Shown: piece by piece, positions 1 to 7,464 of the stretch
Layout of the letters: each line of letters starts with the position of its first letter
How positions within the stretch are numbered: the first letter of the stretch is position 1
Assembly: GCA_009885805.1 (NCBI GenBank)
Contig: VFJZ01000021.1
Coordinates: 1 to 36,595 of the forward strand
From: Actinomycetota bacterium
GTDB lineage: Bacteria; Actinomycetota; Thermoleophilia; Gaiellales; F1-60-MAGs149
Direction of reading: 5' to 3'
DNA: 36,595 bases
Position numbers and translations under genes: made by a program
Notes under the pieces: model-generated
What the model saw: only the letters and a program-made list of their open reading frames with translations
Database searches by the model: none
What the model was told of the DNA's origin: nothing

Positions 1-90
1 GAGCAAACCCGCATGGATCCTCGACACAAATGCGCCCAAATTGAGTCCACGGACACCTTATCTTCCGAAATCCGACCGCGCCGACACCCG

Positions 91-265
91 CAAACCCGCA
101 TGAATGCTAGGACTGGGGCGGAAGGATTCGAACCCTCGATCCCGGGATCAAAACCGGCCACGCCCACGTCTGTAACGTCACGAACCGTGCTGCAGAGCCA
201 TTCCCGGTGTCGCTCGGAGCTGCTCGTGCACGGCAGGTTGCGCCTACAAACGCGCCCTCGGCCTC
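91..265. repeat. Direct repeat, copy 1 (contains tRNA-Gln-like 3' end)
   Basis: This ~170-bp stretch recurs in the same orientation at 1278-1450. Both copies share the lead-in caaacccgcatg, the tRNA-like block, and a long following segment that includes tctgtaacgtcacgaacc and gagctgctcgtgcacggca. By eye the copies are about 85-90% identical, so the duplication is old. The pair brackets a DedA gene and an integrase remnant, as expected of an integrated segment between attachment-site-like repeats. The repeat is much longer than a minimal attachment core, so stacked insertions or a segmental duplication are alternatives. Confidence 0.8.
113..158 (-). other. tRNA-Gln 3'-half fragment, attachment-site-like
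   Basis: On the minus strand this reads as an anticodon-arm-like segment with loop TTTTGAT (anticodon TTG, Gln), a 4-nt variable loop, a T arm GAGGG-TTCGAAT-CCTTC, acceptor 3' strand CGCCCCA and discriminator G. The CGCCCCA-G ending is typical of bacterial tRNA-Gln. No D arm or 5' acceptor strand (TGGGGCG) lies upstream, and the anticodon stem is poorly paired, so this is not a working tRNA. 3' tRNA fragments of this kind are carried by elements that integrate into tRNA genes. Confidence 0.6.
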
Positions 266-333
266 CGCCGGTCGAAATTCGATCCACGGCAATGCGGCGG
301 ATCATCGAGTCGTTCTCGAGCGGGTGACCCCCA

Positions 334-930
334 TCACGGCGACGAACGCCGCCGTCGCCAGACGACGTATCCGAACAACGCGCAGGCGACTAGGCCGACG
401 ATGACCGCGGTCGAGATCGGCCCAACAGCGTCCGCGATGTCGGCGTACTGGGCCCCGAGCAGCAGACCGCCGGTGATCAGCATCGCGTTCCACAGCAGCG
501 ATCCGATCGCGGTCAGCGCGGTGAACCTGGCACGCGGCATGCCCACCAGCCCAGCGGGCAGCGACACAATGCTCCGCAGTCCAGGGACTAAACGGCCTCC
601 TAGCACGATCACCGCGCCGTAGCGCTCAAAGCGTCGTTCGCTGCGTTCCAGGGTCGCGGCATCGACGCGCAGGAGCTTTCCGTACCGCAGGATCAGCGGG
701 CGCCCACCTCGCCGCGCGACCTCGTACAAGATCAGGGCGCCCACGACCGAGCCGGCGGTCGCGGCCGCGAGCGCACCTAGGAAGTGCAGCTCGCCCTGTT
801 GCACCTGGTAGCCCGCGAAGGGCAAGATGACCTCGGAGGGAATCGGCGGAAAGAGGTTCTCCACGACGATCAGCGCGAAGAGCCCGGGGTAGCCGGCGCT
901 GATGATCAGGTCTTGAATGCGAAGTCCCAT
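334..930 (-). CDS. DedA-family (SNARE-associated) membrane protein
   Basis: Integral membrane protein of 198 residues, the usual DedA size (about 200). Near the N-terminus it has the family motif ENLFPPIPSEVILPFAGY, with the acidic and proline-rich re-entrant segment. In the middle it has GRLVPGLRSIVSLPAGLVGM, the conserved G-R-x-x-P-x-x-R segment. Four or more hydrophobic stretches follow and the protein ends in a basic tail (WRRRRSSP). DedA proteins sit in the cytoplasmic membrane; characterised members act in lipid-carrier recycling or membrane homeostasis. The ATG at 930 is the natural start because the motif begins about 24 residues later. The gene lies alone between the two direct repeats, so it may be cargo of the old inserted segment. 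Family assignment is firm; the specific role is unknown. Confidence 0.9.
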   Translation of the reverse strand: MGLRIQDLIISAGYPGLFALIVVENLFPPIPSEVILPFAGYQVQQGELHFLGALAAATAGSVVGALILYEVARRGGRPLILRYGKLLRVDAATLERSERRFERYGAVIVLGGRLVPGLRSIVSLPAGLVGMPRARFTALTAIGSLLWNAMLITGGLLLGAQYADIADAVGPISTAVIVGLVACALFGYVVWRRRRSSP

Positions 931-1041
931 TGGCAGTCAGACGCGCTACAGCGTCGAGGAGTTCGGACGACGCGCCGGCAGGCGATGAGGACAGCGCCGA
1001 ACCGAACTTCAGGGCCCGAGCTACGGCATACCTCCGAGTGA

Positions 1042-1266
1042 GGCACCGTATCCCATCTGCGCGACAAGTCGCCCAGCGGCGCGAGTCGCGCCGCACGCGT
1101 ACCGATGGGCATCTTGCAGGAGTGGATGGGCCACCGCGACCTCCAGACGACGCTGATCTACGCCGACTACGCGGAGTCGCCGCACGAGACGGCGATGGTC
1201 GACAACGCGTTCGTCGACGAACACGGATACGGCCCAGATACGGCCCCGGAGCCGGACCGCCCCTAG
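1042..1266 (+). pseudogene. Tyrosine recombinase (integrase) C-terminal remnant
   Basis: The frame reads VPMGILQEWMGHRDLQTTLI, then a YADYAE segment and a stop at 1264-1266. This is the classic C-terminal box of phage-type tyrosine recombinases: the LQEWMGH histidine, then the T-T-x-x-Y-A-D-Y tract with the nucleophilic tyrosine. Upstream, SHLRDKSPSGASRAARVP looks like a damaged version of the H-x-L-R-H-T-F-A-T box, and an in-frame stop at 1039 closes the frame. Only about 74 codons survive, with no N-terminal or core domain. It ends ~12 bp before direct-repeat copy 2, the usual place for an integrase next to its attachment site. It is a decayed integrase fragment. Confidence 0.8.
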
Positions 1267-1277
1267 GGCCGGTCGAG

Positions 1278-1450
1278 CAAACCCGCATGGCTACTAGGCT
1301 GGGGCGGAAGGATTCGAACCCTCGATCGCGGGACCAAAACCGGCCACGCCTACGTCTGTAACGTCACGAACCGTGCTGTAGAGCCATCCTCGGGATGCTC
1401 AGAGCTGCTCGTGCACGGCAGATTGCGCCCACAGACGCGCCCTTGGCGAA
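1278..1450. repeat. Direct repeat, copy 2 (contains tRNA-Gln-like 3' end)
   Basis: Second copy of the repeat at 91-265, same orientation and about 1.19 kb away. The 16 bases gagcaaacccgcatgg that open this copy also occur at bases 1-16, so repeat-related sequence may continue beyond the left edge of the window. The stretch 1451-1506 downstream holds no gene. Confidence 0.8.
1299..1344 (-). other. tRNA-Gln 3'-half fragment, second copy
   Basis: Same tRNA-Gln-like 3' half as at 113-158. Here the anticodon stem pairs better (GCCGG with CCCGC, one mismatch) around loop TTTTGGT. T arm GAGGG/CCTTC, acceptor strand CGCCCCA, then G-C-C, almost a G-CCA end. The 5' half is absent. This copy borders the integrase remnant and is the better candidate for the original attachment-site core. 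Confidence 0.6.
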
Positions 1451-1506
1451 ATCAGCCAGATTCAGCCCACCGGTCGCTGACGTCCCGGCCGGTCCCGTGA
1501 CGGACT

Positions 1507-2328
1507 CTATGGGGCGTCCAGGAGAATCGGCTTGGCGTAGCGTTCATCGACTGCCTGTGCCTTGATCAGAGCGTTGATTCGCGCCGCAAGCAAGGCGTCA
1601 TCGAGCAGAAGCGCCTCAGGCATTGGGCGGAACGCGGTGCCGAGCGCTAGGAGCGCATTCGGCGCAAGCGGGAGAAACGTCGCTTCCGCGAACTCGGGCG
1701 AATCAGCAACCTCGTCCTCCCAGACAACCGGCGCGTCGCATGTCTCGAGCACAGCACCGCCATCCAGTCGTCGCAGATGAAGCCAGGCTCCGCGACGGGC
1801 GATCGCCTCCCCAAGCGCCTGAGGGAGTCGGTTTCGTCTGAGCACCTCGATCATCTCCGCGCGGGTGAACTCGAACGGGCCGTCGGGCAGGGCGACACGC
1901 CGGCCGTCTCGAGTCAGTCCAGTGGAACCACGCACGTCCGTCACCTCGTCAAGGTCACCGAGCTCGCGGCGTGCGTTGAGGCTGTCTCCAACTCGCTGCA
2001 TCAGTCGACCCATGATCGGACCGCGCACGCTGAACCACCCCATGAAACGAGCCAAGCTCTCCCATTGGCGCGGTCCGAGCCTGCCGTTCTTCAACAACGC
2101 CCGCGTCGAGGTCGCCCCGTCGTCGTCGACACGCTGGAGCAGGCGATGCTCGATCGTGTCATCACGGCCACCATCGGCGAGAAAGGTCGTGTACCAGTCG
2201 ATCCGGGCACCGGTCAGACCGATCGGCCGCACGGCCACCGTACCGTCGCTCCCAAACATGCACAGGTCGTCGGAGTCACCGACCGCCCACTGTTTCAAGT
2301 ACCAGCGCGGAACGTAGTGCTGAATCAC
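1507..2328 (-). CDS. DUF4238-domain protein
   Basis: 273 residues opening with MIQHYVPRWYLKQW, the signature start of DUF4238 proteins (H-Y-V-P-x-x-Y-L). This supports the ATG at 2328 as the start. The rest is soluble and typical of the family: an acidic N-terminal half, a central FSVRGPIMGRLM helix, and a C-terminal part mentioning a polar 'FLPLAPN' strand. No membrane segment or signal peptide is visible. DUF4238 proteins have no established biochemical role; they are often found scattered in accessory DNA. The last ~65 codons are duplicated downstream at 2528-2727. The stretch 2329-2527 holds no gene that I can see. Confidence 0.85.
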   Translation of the reverse strand: MIQHYVPRWYLKQWAVGDSDDLCMFGSDGTVAVRPIGLTGARIDWYTTFLADGGRDDTIEHRLLQRVDDDGATSTRALLKNGRLGPRQWESLARFMGWFSVRGPIMGRLMQRVGDSLNARRELGDLDEVTDVRGSTGLTRDGRRVALPDGPFEFTRAEMIEVLRRNRLPQALGEAIARRGAWLHLRRLDGGAVLETCDAPVVWEDEVADSPEFAEATFLPLAPNALLALGTAFRPMPEALLLDDALLAARINALIKAQAVDERYAKPILLDAP

Positions 2329-2527
2329 GACCAGCAGGCTACTCCAACGCGTCGCTCGGCACCATTCAGCGCCCCCGCACAGCAGTGCCGCTACCCGCCC
2401 GCCTCAGCCGACAACCACGACCGGACCCCACTCATGACTTGACAACCCATAGAAGCATCGCCCTCGGCCGAACTCAGCCCGACTCGACTACGTTCGCTGA
2501 CGTCCTGCGCGACCCGGGCGTCGGACG

Positions 2528-2727
2528 TTAGGCGGCGTCCAGATGAAACGGCTTGCCATAGCGTTCGCCGACTGCCTGCGCCTTGATGAGAGCGTTGATT
2601 CGCGCTGCAAGCAAGGCGTCATCGAAGAGGAGCGCCTCGGGTATCGGCCGAAACGCAGTACCGAGCGCCAAGAGTGCATTCGGCGCAAGCGGGCGAAATG
2701 TCGCTTCCGCGAACTCGGGCGAGTCCG
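2528..2727 (-). pseudogene. Truncated duplicate of the DUF4238 gene 3' end
   Basis: On the minus strand this encodes a tail closely matching the last ~65 residues of the DUF4238 protein encoded at 1507-2328: SPEFAEATFRPLAPNALLAL, then EALLFDDALLAARINALIKA, ending in a stop at 2528-2530. DNA identity to 1507-1707 looks around 85%. Most changes are synonymous or conservative, which suggests the copy diverged while still selected or by gene conversion. Homology stops abruptly at about 2727, leaving no start codon. It is a non-functional fragment from tandem duplication and deletion, or from insertion of a second related gene. Confidence 0.85.
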
Positions 2728-2947
2728 AACGCGGAGCAGCAACTCATCCCTCACCGATAACGAGGTCGCGAGTGCTCTCTGTCGAGACCGTGGCGAAGGT
2801 CGTCGGCGCCTTCGGACTCGACGGAGATTCCATGCCGGAGAGGACTCGAGTGCCATACTCGTCCAACATCACGTGCATCAGCTTTCCACGTGTGCGCGTC
2901 CATGGGCCGATGAGCGAGCCGGAGATCGCCGGCTGAAGGCCTTCCCA

Positions 2948-3544
2948 GTGGTTTCCTACCGATCGAGACGATTCTTGTCGACAGCCGCCTACCTCATCGA
3001 CGACGCTCATGAATGGGTAGCGAAGTACCATCCATACCCAAGTCATCTCGTGCGGACGCTCGACTGGCTCGAGATCCTCGCCTCCGATGCGAGAGGACCG
3101 GTACGCCTCGCGGCGCTCCTCCACGACATCGAACGTGCGACCCCCGACCTCGACTCGCCGTTCGATGCCGCGTGCGACTGGCACCGCGATGCCTACATCG
3201 ACTACCACCAAGGGCGCTGCGCGGCCCATCTCACGGCGTGGATGACTGGTCGCGGAGCCACTCAGGAGGAAACCGTCGCGGCGGTGGCAATCGTCGCTGT
3301 CCACGAGCGCGGCGGTTGGCCCGACGCCGATCTCGTGCAGGCAGCCGACTCGCTCTCATTCATTGAGACGATGGTGCCCGTCTTCGTCGAATGGGTGGCG
3401 ACCGGTCGATCCAGTGCGCAGAGCGCACGCGCGAAGCTCGACCACATGTGGCACCGCATCCGCGTTCCGGAAGCCCGCGACCTCGGACGCGAGCTCTACG
3501 AGACAACACGCGGGAAACTCCCAGGTGTGATCACCGACTGGTGA
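2948..3544 (+). CDS. HD-domain hydrolase
   Basis: About 198 residues. The order of metal ligands fits the HD superfamily: His in PSHLVRTLDW, the His-Asp pair in RLAALLHDIERA, a later His in AVHERGGW, and the Asp in QAADSLSF. HD proteins are metal-dependent phosphohydrolases; the substrate cannot be read from the sequence. The frame is open far upstream, but the stretch before ~2940 runs antisense to the DUF4238 fragment and looks non-coding. I place the start at GTG 2948, which has GAAGG eight bases before it; TTG 2975 is an alternative. The gene faces the FGGY kinase gene tail-to-tail with a 15-bp gap. Confidence 0.7.
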   Translation: MVSYRSRRFLSTAAYLIDDAHEWVAKYHPYPSHLVRTLDWLEILASDARGPVRLAALLHDIERATPDLDSPFDAACDWHRDAYIDYHQGRCAAHLTAWMTGRGATQEETVAAVAIVAVHERGGWPDADLVQAADSLSFIETMVPVFVEWVATGRSSAQSARAKLDHMWHRIRVPEARDLGRELYETTRGKLPGVITDW

Positions 3545-3559
3545 GATTCGCAACGAACG

Positions 3560-5068
3560 CTAAGCCGGTGCTGGCTCGTCGGTCGTCGCAAGCGTACGCT
3601 CAAGCCGGTGGTAGGTTGCCGTCAACCCATCCCGGACATCGGCGTAGATCGGCATGAGCCGCCCGTAGAGCGCACTGGATGCTGGATCTGGTTCGACTGT
3701 TCCGATCGGGCGGGCACACGCGGCCACGGCCTCGTCGAGGTTGGCGAACGTTCTCGTACCGATGCCGGCGAGCATCGCAGCACCGAGCGCTGCGTCCCGC
3801 GAATCGAAGAGCTGGAGTGGGCGGTCGAGCACCGAGGCGAGGATCGAGCGCCACAGGGCGCTGCGGGAGCCTCCTCCTGTCAGTCGCAGCTCGATCGCCG
3901 GGCCAGCGAGTTGCTCGGCGGCGTCGAGGCACTCGCGCACCGAGAATGCGACCCCCTCGAGCACGGCACGTGCCAGATGCGCCCAACCGTGGCCGGCCTG
4001 GAGCCCGACGAAGCTGGCGCGCAAGTACGGATCCCAGTGCGGCGAGCGCTCACCCGAGAGATAGGGATGAAACACGACACCGCCCGCACCAGGAGGCACA
4101 CTGATGGCAGCGGCGTCAATCTCCTCGTACGTCGGCCGAGTCGATCCCGGGGAGATCTGATCACGGAACCACCGGATGCTCGCCGCAGCCGAACTGGTCG
4201 CCAGGCACGTATACCAGAGGTCATCTGCGACGTATGGATATGTCAGCGAGACGGCGGACGGCGCCGGGACTTGTGTGATGATATTCACTGTGCCGGATGT
4301 GGCGAGCTTCACGGCCGCGTGGCCAGGCCGACACGCACCAACGGCGAGGCTCTCTGCCGCGGTGTCGGATGTACCGACGACCACAGGAATGCCCACTGGC
4401 AACCCGAACGCAGCGGCAGCAGCAGCCGTCACAAAGCCGGCGACCGTGTGGGCTCCTCGGACGGTCGGAAGTGCTGCCGGCTCAAGCGGGATGAGAGCGC
4501 AAAGGGTCGGCGAGAATTTCCCACGGCGGGCGTCGTAGAGAAGCGTTCCCTGGGCATCGGCCGGATCGGTGAACTCGTCGCCGGTCAGCGCTCGGCGGAC
4601 GAAGTCCTTCGTGAAGACCACGCGCCGTGTGGACGTCAGGACTGCGGGCTCGTGGGTCGCGATCCACCGTAGCTGGGAGAGCGTCCAGGTCGGCGAAGGT
4701 CGGTGCATCCCGATCGAGAAGATCCGCGCGCCGTCGCTGCGCTGAAGGTCCTCGGCCTCGGCAGCACTGCGCGTGTCCGTCCACATGATCGCCGGGCGGA
4801 GAGCGCGTCCGCGCTCGTCCAGCAGTGCCGCGTTATGGGTAGAGGCAGTGAGCCCGACGGCGTCGACCCGTCTAACGACTTCGGAATCGAGGCGACGGAC
4901 CGCCATCACCGCGGCGGCCAGCCAGTCATCCGGATGCTGCTCCGCCCAGCCCGGGTGCGGACGACTGGTCGCGATCTCAACCGCGGCCGAGCAAAGCACC
5001 GTGCCGCTGGGGTCGACCACCACGGCCTTGCAGCTCCCCGTTCCAATGTCGACGCCGAGCAAACCCAT
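3560..5068 (-). CDS. FGGY-family carbohydrate kinase (xylulokinase-like)
   Basis: 502 residues, normal for an FGGY kinase. The N-terminal phosphate-binding motif is LLGVDIGTGSCKAVVVD. WAEQHPDDW and MWTDTRS match the substrate-side motifs of xylulokinase-like members. GTSDTAAESLAVG carries the likely catalytic Asp. LTGGGSRSALWRSILASVL is the C-terminal FGGY signature. The enzyme would use ATP to phosphorylate a pentulose, hexulose or polyol in the cytoplasm. It is the last gene of the minus-strand catabolic run, 41 bp after the regulator gene. It probably makes the phosphorylated intermediate cleaved by the aldolase encoded at 18524. The natural substrate is unknown. Confidence in the family is high. 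Confidence 0.92.
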   Translation of the reverse strand: MGLLGVDIGTGSCKAVVVDPSGTVLCSAAVEIATSRPHPGWAEQHPDDWLAAAVMAVRRLDSEVVRRVDAVGLTASTHNAALLDERGRALRPAIMWTDTRSAAEAEDLQRSDGARIFSIGMHRPSPTWTLSQLRWIATHEPAVLTSTRRVVFTKDFVRRALTGDEFTDPADAQGTLLYDARRGKFSPTLCALIPLEPAALPTVRGAHTVAGFVTAAAAAAFGLPVGIPVVVGTSDTAAESLAVGACRPGHAAVKLATSGTVNIITQVPAPSAVSLTYPYVADDLWYTCLATSSAAASIRWFRDQISPGSTRPTYEEIDAAAISVPPGAGGVVFHPYLSGERSPHWDPYLRASFVGLQAGHGWAHLARAVLEGVAFSVRECLDAAEQLAGPAIELRLTGGGSRSALWRSILASVLDRPLQLFDSRDAALGAAMLAGIGTRTFANLDEAVAACARPIGTVEPDPASSALYGRLMPIYADVRDGLTATYHRLERTLATTDEPAPA

Positions 5069-5109
5069 CGTCTAAAGATCCCGGCCCGGGTTTGACGCCG
5101 ATGCGGGCG

Positions 5110-5703
5110 TCAGAAGCTTCGCTTGGAGTTGACCCAGATGTACTCAGTCACCTGATCTTGCAGGGCATTCGCCATGCGGTGCGGCGTCGTCGACGGAAAC
5201 CAGACCGTGTCGCCTTCGTCGAGGAAGTAGATCTCGTCGCCGACCCAGACCTTCAGGCGACCGCGCAAGACGATCCCCCACTCCTCGCCCTCGTGCGAAA
5301 TAGCATCGGGGCCCATCGACGCTCCCGGGTCGTACCGGCCGAACAGGGGCTCGAGCTCCGAGTCATGCTCCGGCCCGAGCAGCTCGAATTCGATCCCGCG
5401 GCCCACCACCGGCTGGCGAATCCGGCGCCGTTTGTCCGACCTTACGACCCAGCCGGGATCGACGTCTGTCTCGGAGAAGAAGTACGTGAGGTTGACGTCC
5501 AGGGCCGTCGCGAGTCGCTTGAGCATGGTGATCGACGGCTCGACCTTCCCCCGCTCGACATCGGAAATTGTCGACGTCGAGACACCGGAGAGCGCCGCGA
5601 GTTGACGCATCGAGAATCGATGGAGGGTACGGAGGTCGCGAAGCTTCTCGGCGATGCCGTGCTCGTCGTGAAAGCCGTTGTTTTCTGCGTGAGCGGTCGT
5701 CAC
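5110..5703 (-). CDS. XRE-family regulator with C-terminal cupin (PuuR-like)
   Basis: 197 residues. An N-terminal XRE helix-turn-helix (IAEKLRDLRTLHRFSMRQLA, then SGVSTSTISDVERGKVEPS) covers about residues 18-75. A cupin_2 domain follows at about 115-190, with HEGEEWGIVLRGRLKVWVGD and STTPHRMAN. This architecture is that of small-molecule-sensing repressors such as PuuR, which controls putrescine use. That fits the Pot-type importer in the same run. I chose GTG 5703 (AAGG five bases upstream) because the longer frame to 5790 adds a Cys/Arg-rich stretch unlike the family. It is the best candidate for the protein binding the palindrome at 20663-20678 or the inverted repeat at 5764-5780. Confidence 0.88.
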   Translation of the reverse strand: MTTAHAENNGFHDEHGIAEKLRDLRTLHRFSMRQLAALSGVSTSTISDVERGKVEPSITMLKRLATALDVNLTYFFSETDVDPGWVVRSDKRRRIRQPVVGRGIEFELLGPEHDSELEPLFGRYDPGASMGPDAISHEGEEWGIVLRGRLKVWVGDEIYFLDEGDTVWFPSTTPHRMANALQDQVTEYIWVNSKRSF

Positions 5704-5763
5704 GATGCCTTGGCCCTCACTTAGCGTCCTTCCCCCCGAACAAAGCGTACAGGAGGCACGGTC

Positions 5764-5780
5764 CGGCAGCGTAGCTGCCG
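5764..5780. promoter_or_regulatory. Perfect inverted repeat upstream of the XRE-cupin gene
   Basis: CGGCAGC-GTA-GCTGCCG, with 7-bp arms and a 3-bp centre, lies 60 bp upstream of the regulator start and about 40 bp after the oxidoreductase stop. It could be an autoregulatory operator or an intercistronic RNA hairpin. No U-tract follows on the transcribed strand, so a classic terminator is unlikely. Confidence 0.45.
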
Positions 5781-5820
5781 ATCGGAACAACTCGCCCCGG
5801 GGCCGCGGGCACGCATCCGG

Positions 5821-6693
5821 TCACCCTTCCGACGCGGTCGACCCGACTTTCGGCGGTCCGGCAGCGACCACGCGCCGGTACTCGCTCAGCGAACCTGACG
5901 GAGGTGCCGCCTCGAGCCACCACGTGAGGCCAGCCGCCGCATACTGGCGGAACTGCTCGTCGAGGCCGGCTTCGACAAGCTGCTCCAGCTGCCCGGCGAG
6001 CACGATGTCGTATGGACATGAGCTGGTCCGGCGGCCGTCGATGAACTCGCGCATCTCAACGACCTCCTCCGGCGTGGCGACCCAGTCGGTGCCATTCGGA
6101 AAGACGCCATCCCAGCGCGCAGCTCTCTGAAATGGCCGTTGCCGCGGCCAATAGCCGGCAACCCAGATTGGGATGCGGGGCGTCTGGACAGGTGGAGGGA
6201 GGAACGTCCGCTCGGCGACCGTGTAGTGGGTGCCCTGGAACGAAAACGGCTCCCCGCTCCACAACCCGACGATGACCTCGAGCGCCTCGTCGAGCATCTC
6301 GGCACGTACCTTCGGGTCCGGGTCCTCGCCGAAGCCTGCGAACTCCTTCTCCGGCTGCCAACCAAGGCCGACCCCGAGCACGAGGCGGCCACCCGACAGC
6401 TGATCGAGCGTGACCGCCTCGCGAGCGACCTTCCACGGGCGCCGCCGGGCGAGCGGTGTTACGAGCGGCCCGAGCATGACCCGCTCGGTCGCCGCCGCGA
6501 CTGCCGCGAGGATGATCCATGGGTCGCCGACGGGCTGGACAGATGGCGTCTCCCAGAGGAGGTGATCCCACAGGAACACGCCTTCCCAGCCAGCACCCTC
6601 GGCCAGGACGGCGAGCTCTGCAACCGCCCGCGGATCGGCGTAATCGCCGAAGTTTGGAAGGTACAGGCCGAAGCGAATGCTGCTGTCGCTCAT
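5821..6693 (-). CDS. LLM-class (luciferase-like) flavin/F420 oxidoreductase
   Basis: 290 residues with a bacterial-luciferase-like TIM barrel. Visible landmarks are FGLYLPNFGDYADP at the start, GWEGVFLWDHLLW, the VMLGPLVTPLARRRPWKVA segment, and LDQLSGGRLVLGVGLGWQ, the diagnostic LLM motif before the flavin pocket. Actinobacterial relatives often use F420 rather than FMN; the sequence does not decide this. The start ATG overlaps the SDR stop codon (ATGA), so the two are translationally coupled. In this context it may oxidise or reduce a pathway intermediate, but no substrate can be named. Confidence 0.88.
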   Translation of the reverse strand: MSDSSIRFGLYLPNFGDYADPRAVAELAVLAEGAGWEGVFLWDHLLWETPSVQPVGDPWIILAAVAAATERVMLGPLVTPLARRRPWKVAREAVTLDQLSGGRLVLGVGLGWQPEKEFAGFGEDPDPKVRAEMLDEALEVIVGLWSGEPFSFQGTHYTVAERTFLPPPVQTPRIPIWVAGYWPRQRPFQRAARWDGVFPNGTDWVATPEEVVEMREFIDGRRTSSCPYDIVLAGQLEQLVEAGLDEQFRQYAAAGLTWWLEAAPPSGSLSEYRRVVAAGPPKVGSTASEG

Positions 6694-7454
6694 GGCATTG
6701 GCGCCATTGCGGTCTGGCCGCCGTCGACGAAGATCGTAGTCCCCGTGAGATAGTCGGGCGCATCAAGAGCGAGGTACTCGATGACGTTCGCGACTTCGTC
6801 TGGCTCGCCGACCCGACCGAGCATATTGAGTCGTGAAAGGGATTCCTGGGTCGCCGTCTGAAGAAAGTCGTCGACCATCGCGGTGTGCACCCAGCCGGGC
6901 GCAATCGCGTTGACGCGGACGCCGTCAGCGGCGAGGTCGAGCGCGAGTGACCTCGCGAGAGAGCTGACTCCCGCCTTTGCCGCGCTGTAGTGCGCCGACT
7001 CCGGCTCGGAAACCGGGCTGTTGACCGAGGAGATCAGGACCATCCGGCCCGCGCCGGCAGCCTTCATCACGCGCGCTGCAGCCGCGCCGACATACGCGAC
7101 GGAGTCGAGTGTTGTGCTCATGGTGCGGCGCCACGCGGCGGCGTCCATCTCGGTGATGGCCACTGGTTCGTAGATGCCGGCGCAATTGATGCAGACATCG
7201 AGCCCGCCGAACTCCTCGGACGCCGCCTGAACGAGGGCGTTCGCCGCAACGTCGTCCCCGGCGTCGGCCGGGTGGATGGCGATCACGGCGCCCGGCACCC
7301 GGGAACGGACAGCTGCGGCCGCCTCCTCGAGCACGGCGACGCGGCGGCCGGAAATCATGACATGCGCCCCACGGCGCGCGAGCCGCTCGGCTGCAGCGCG
7401 CCCCATGCCCGTCCCTCCGCCGACGATGAGAGCTCCGGTCGGTCGATCGGTCAT
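6690..7454 (-). CDS. SDR-family oxidoreductase
   Basis: 254 residues, a classical short-chain dehydrogenase. The nucleotide-binding loop is ALIVGGGTGMGRAAAERLA, with a G-x-x-x-G-x-G pattern. CINCAGIYE replaces the usual NNAG, LISSVNS holds the catalytic Ser, and YSAAKAG is the Tyr-x-x-x-Lys pair. It ends with YLTGTTIFVDGGQTA, the usual SDR tail. It oxidises or reduces a hydroxyl or keto group with NAD(P). It overlaps the oxidoreductase gene by 4 bp and follows the B12 mutase gene by 10 bp. It is not closely related to the other two SDRs here, which resemble each other, so it probably handles a different intermediate, perhaps the mutase product. Confidence 0.9.
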   Translation of the reverse strand: MTDRPTGALIVGGGTGMGRAAAERLARRGAHVMISGRRVAVLEEAAAAVRSRVPGAVIAIHPADAGDDVAANALVQAASEEFGGLDVCINCAGIYEPVAITEMDAAAWRRTMSTTLDSVAYVGAAAARVMKAAGAGRMVLISSVNSPVSEPESAHYSAAKAGVSSLARSLALDLAADGVRVNAIAPGWVHTAMVDDFLQTATQESLSRLNMLGRVGEPDEVANVIEYLALDAPDYLTGTTIFVDGGQTAMAPMP

Positions 7455-7464
7455 CTCCGCCTCC

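Noticed and set aside
13-327. Plus-strand open frame with AEGFEPSIPG
   Set aside because: This peptide is the typical antisense translation of a tRNA T arm; the frame runs through the tRNA-like repeat.
2543-2947. Upstream extension of the HD-domain frame
   Set aside because: It runs antisense to the DUF4238 duplicate and has unrelated residue composition; a Shine-Dalgarno fits GTG 2948.
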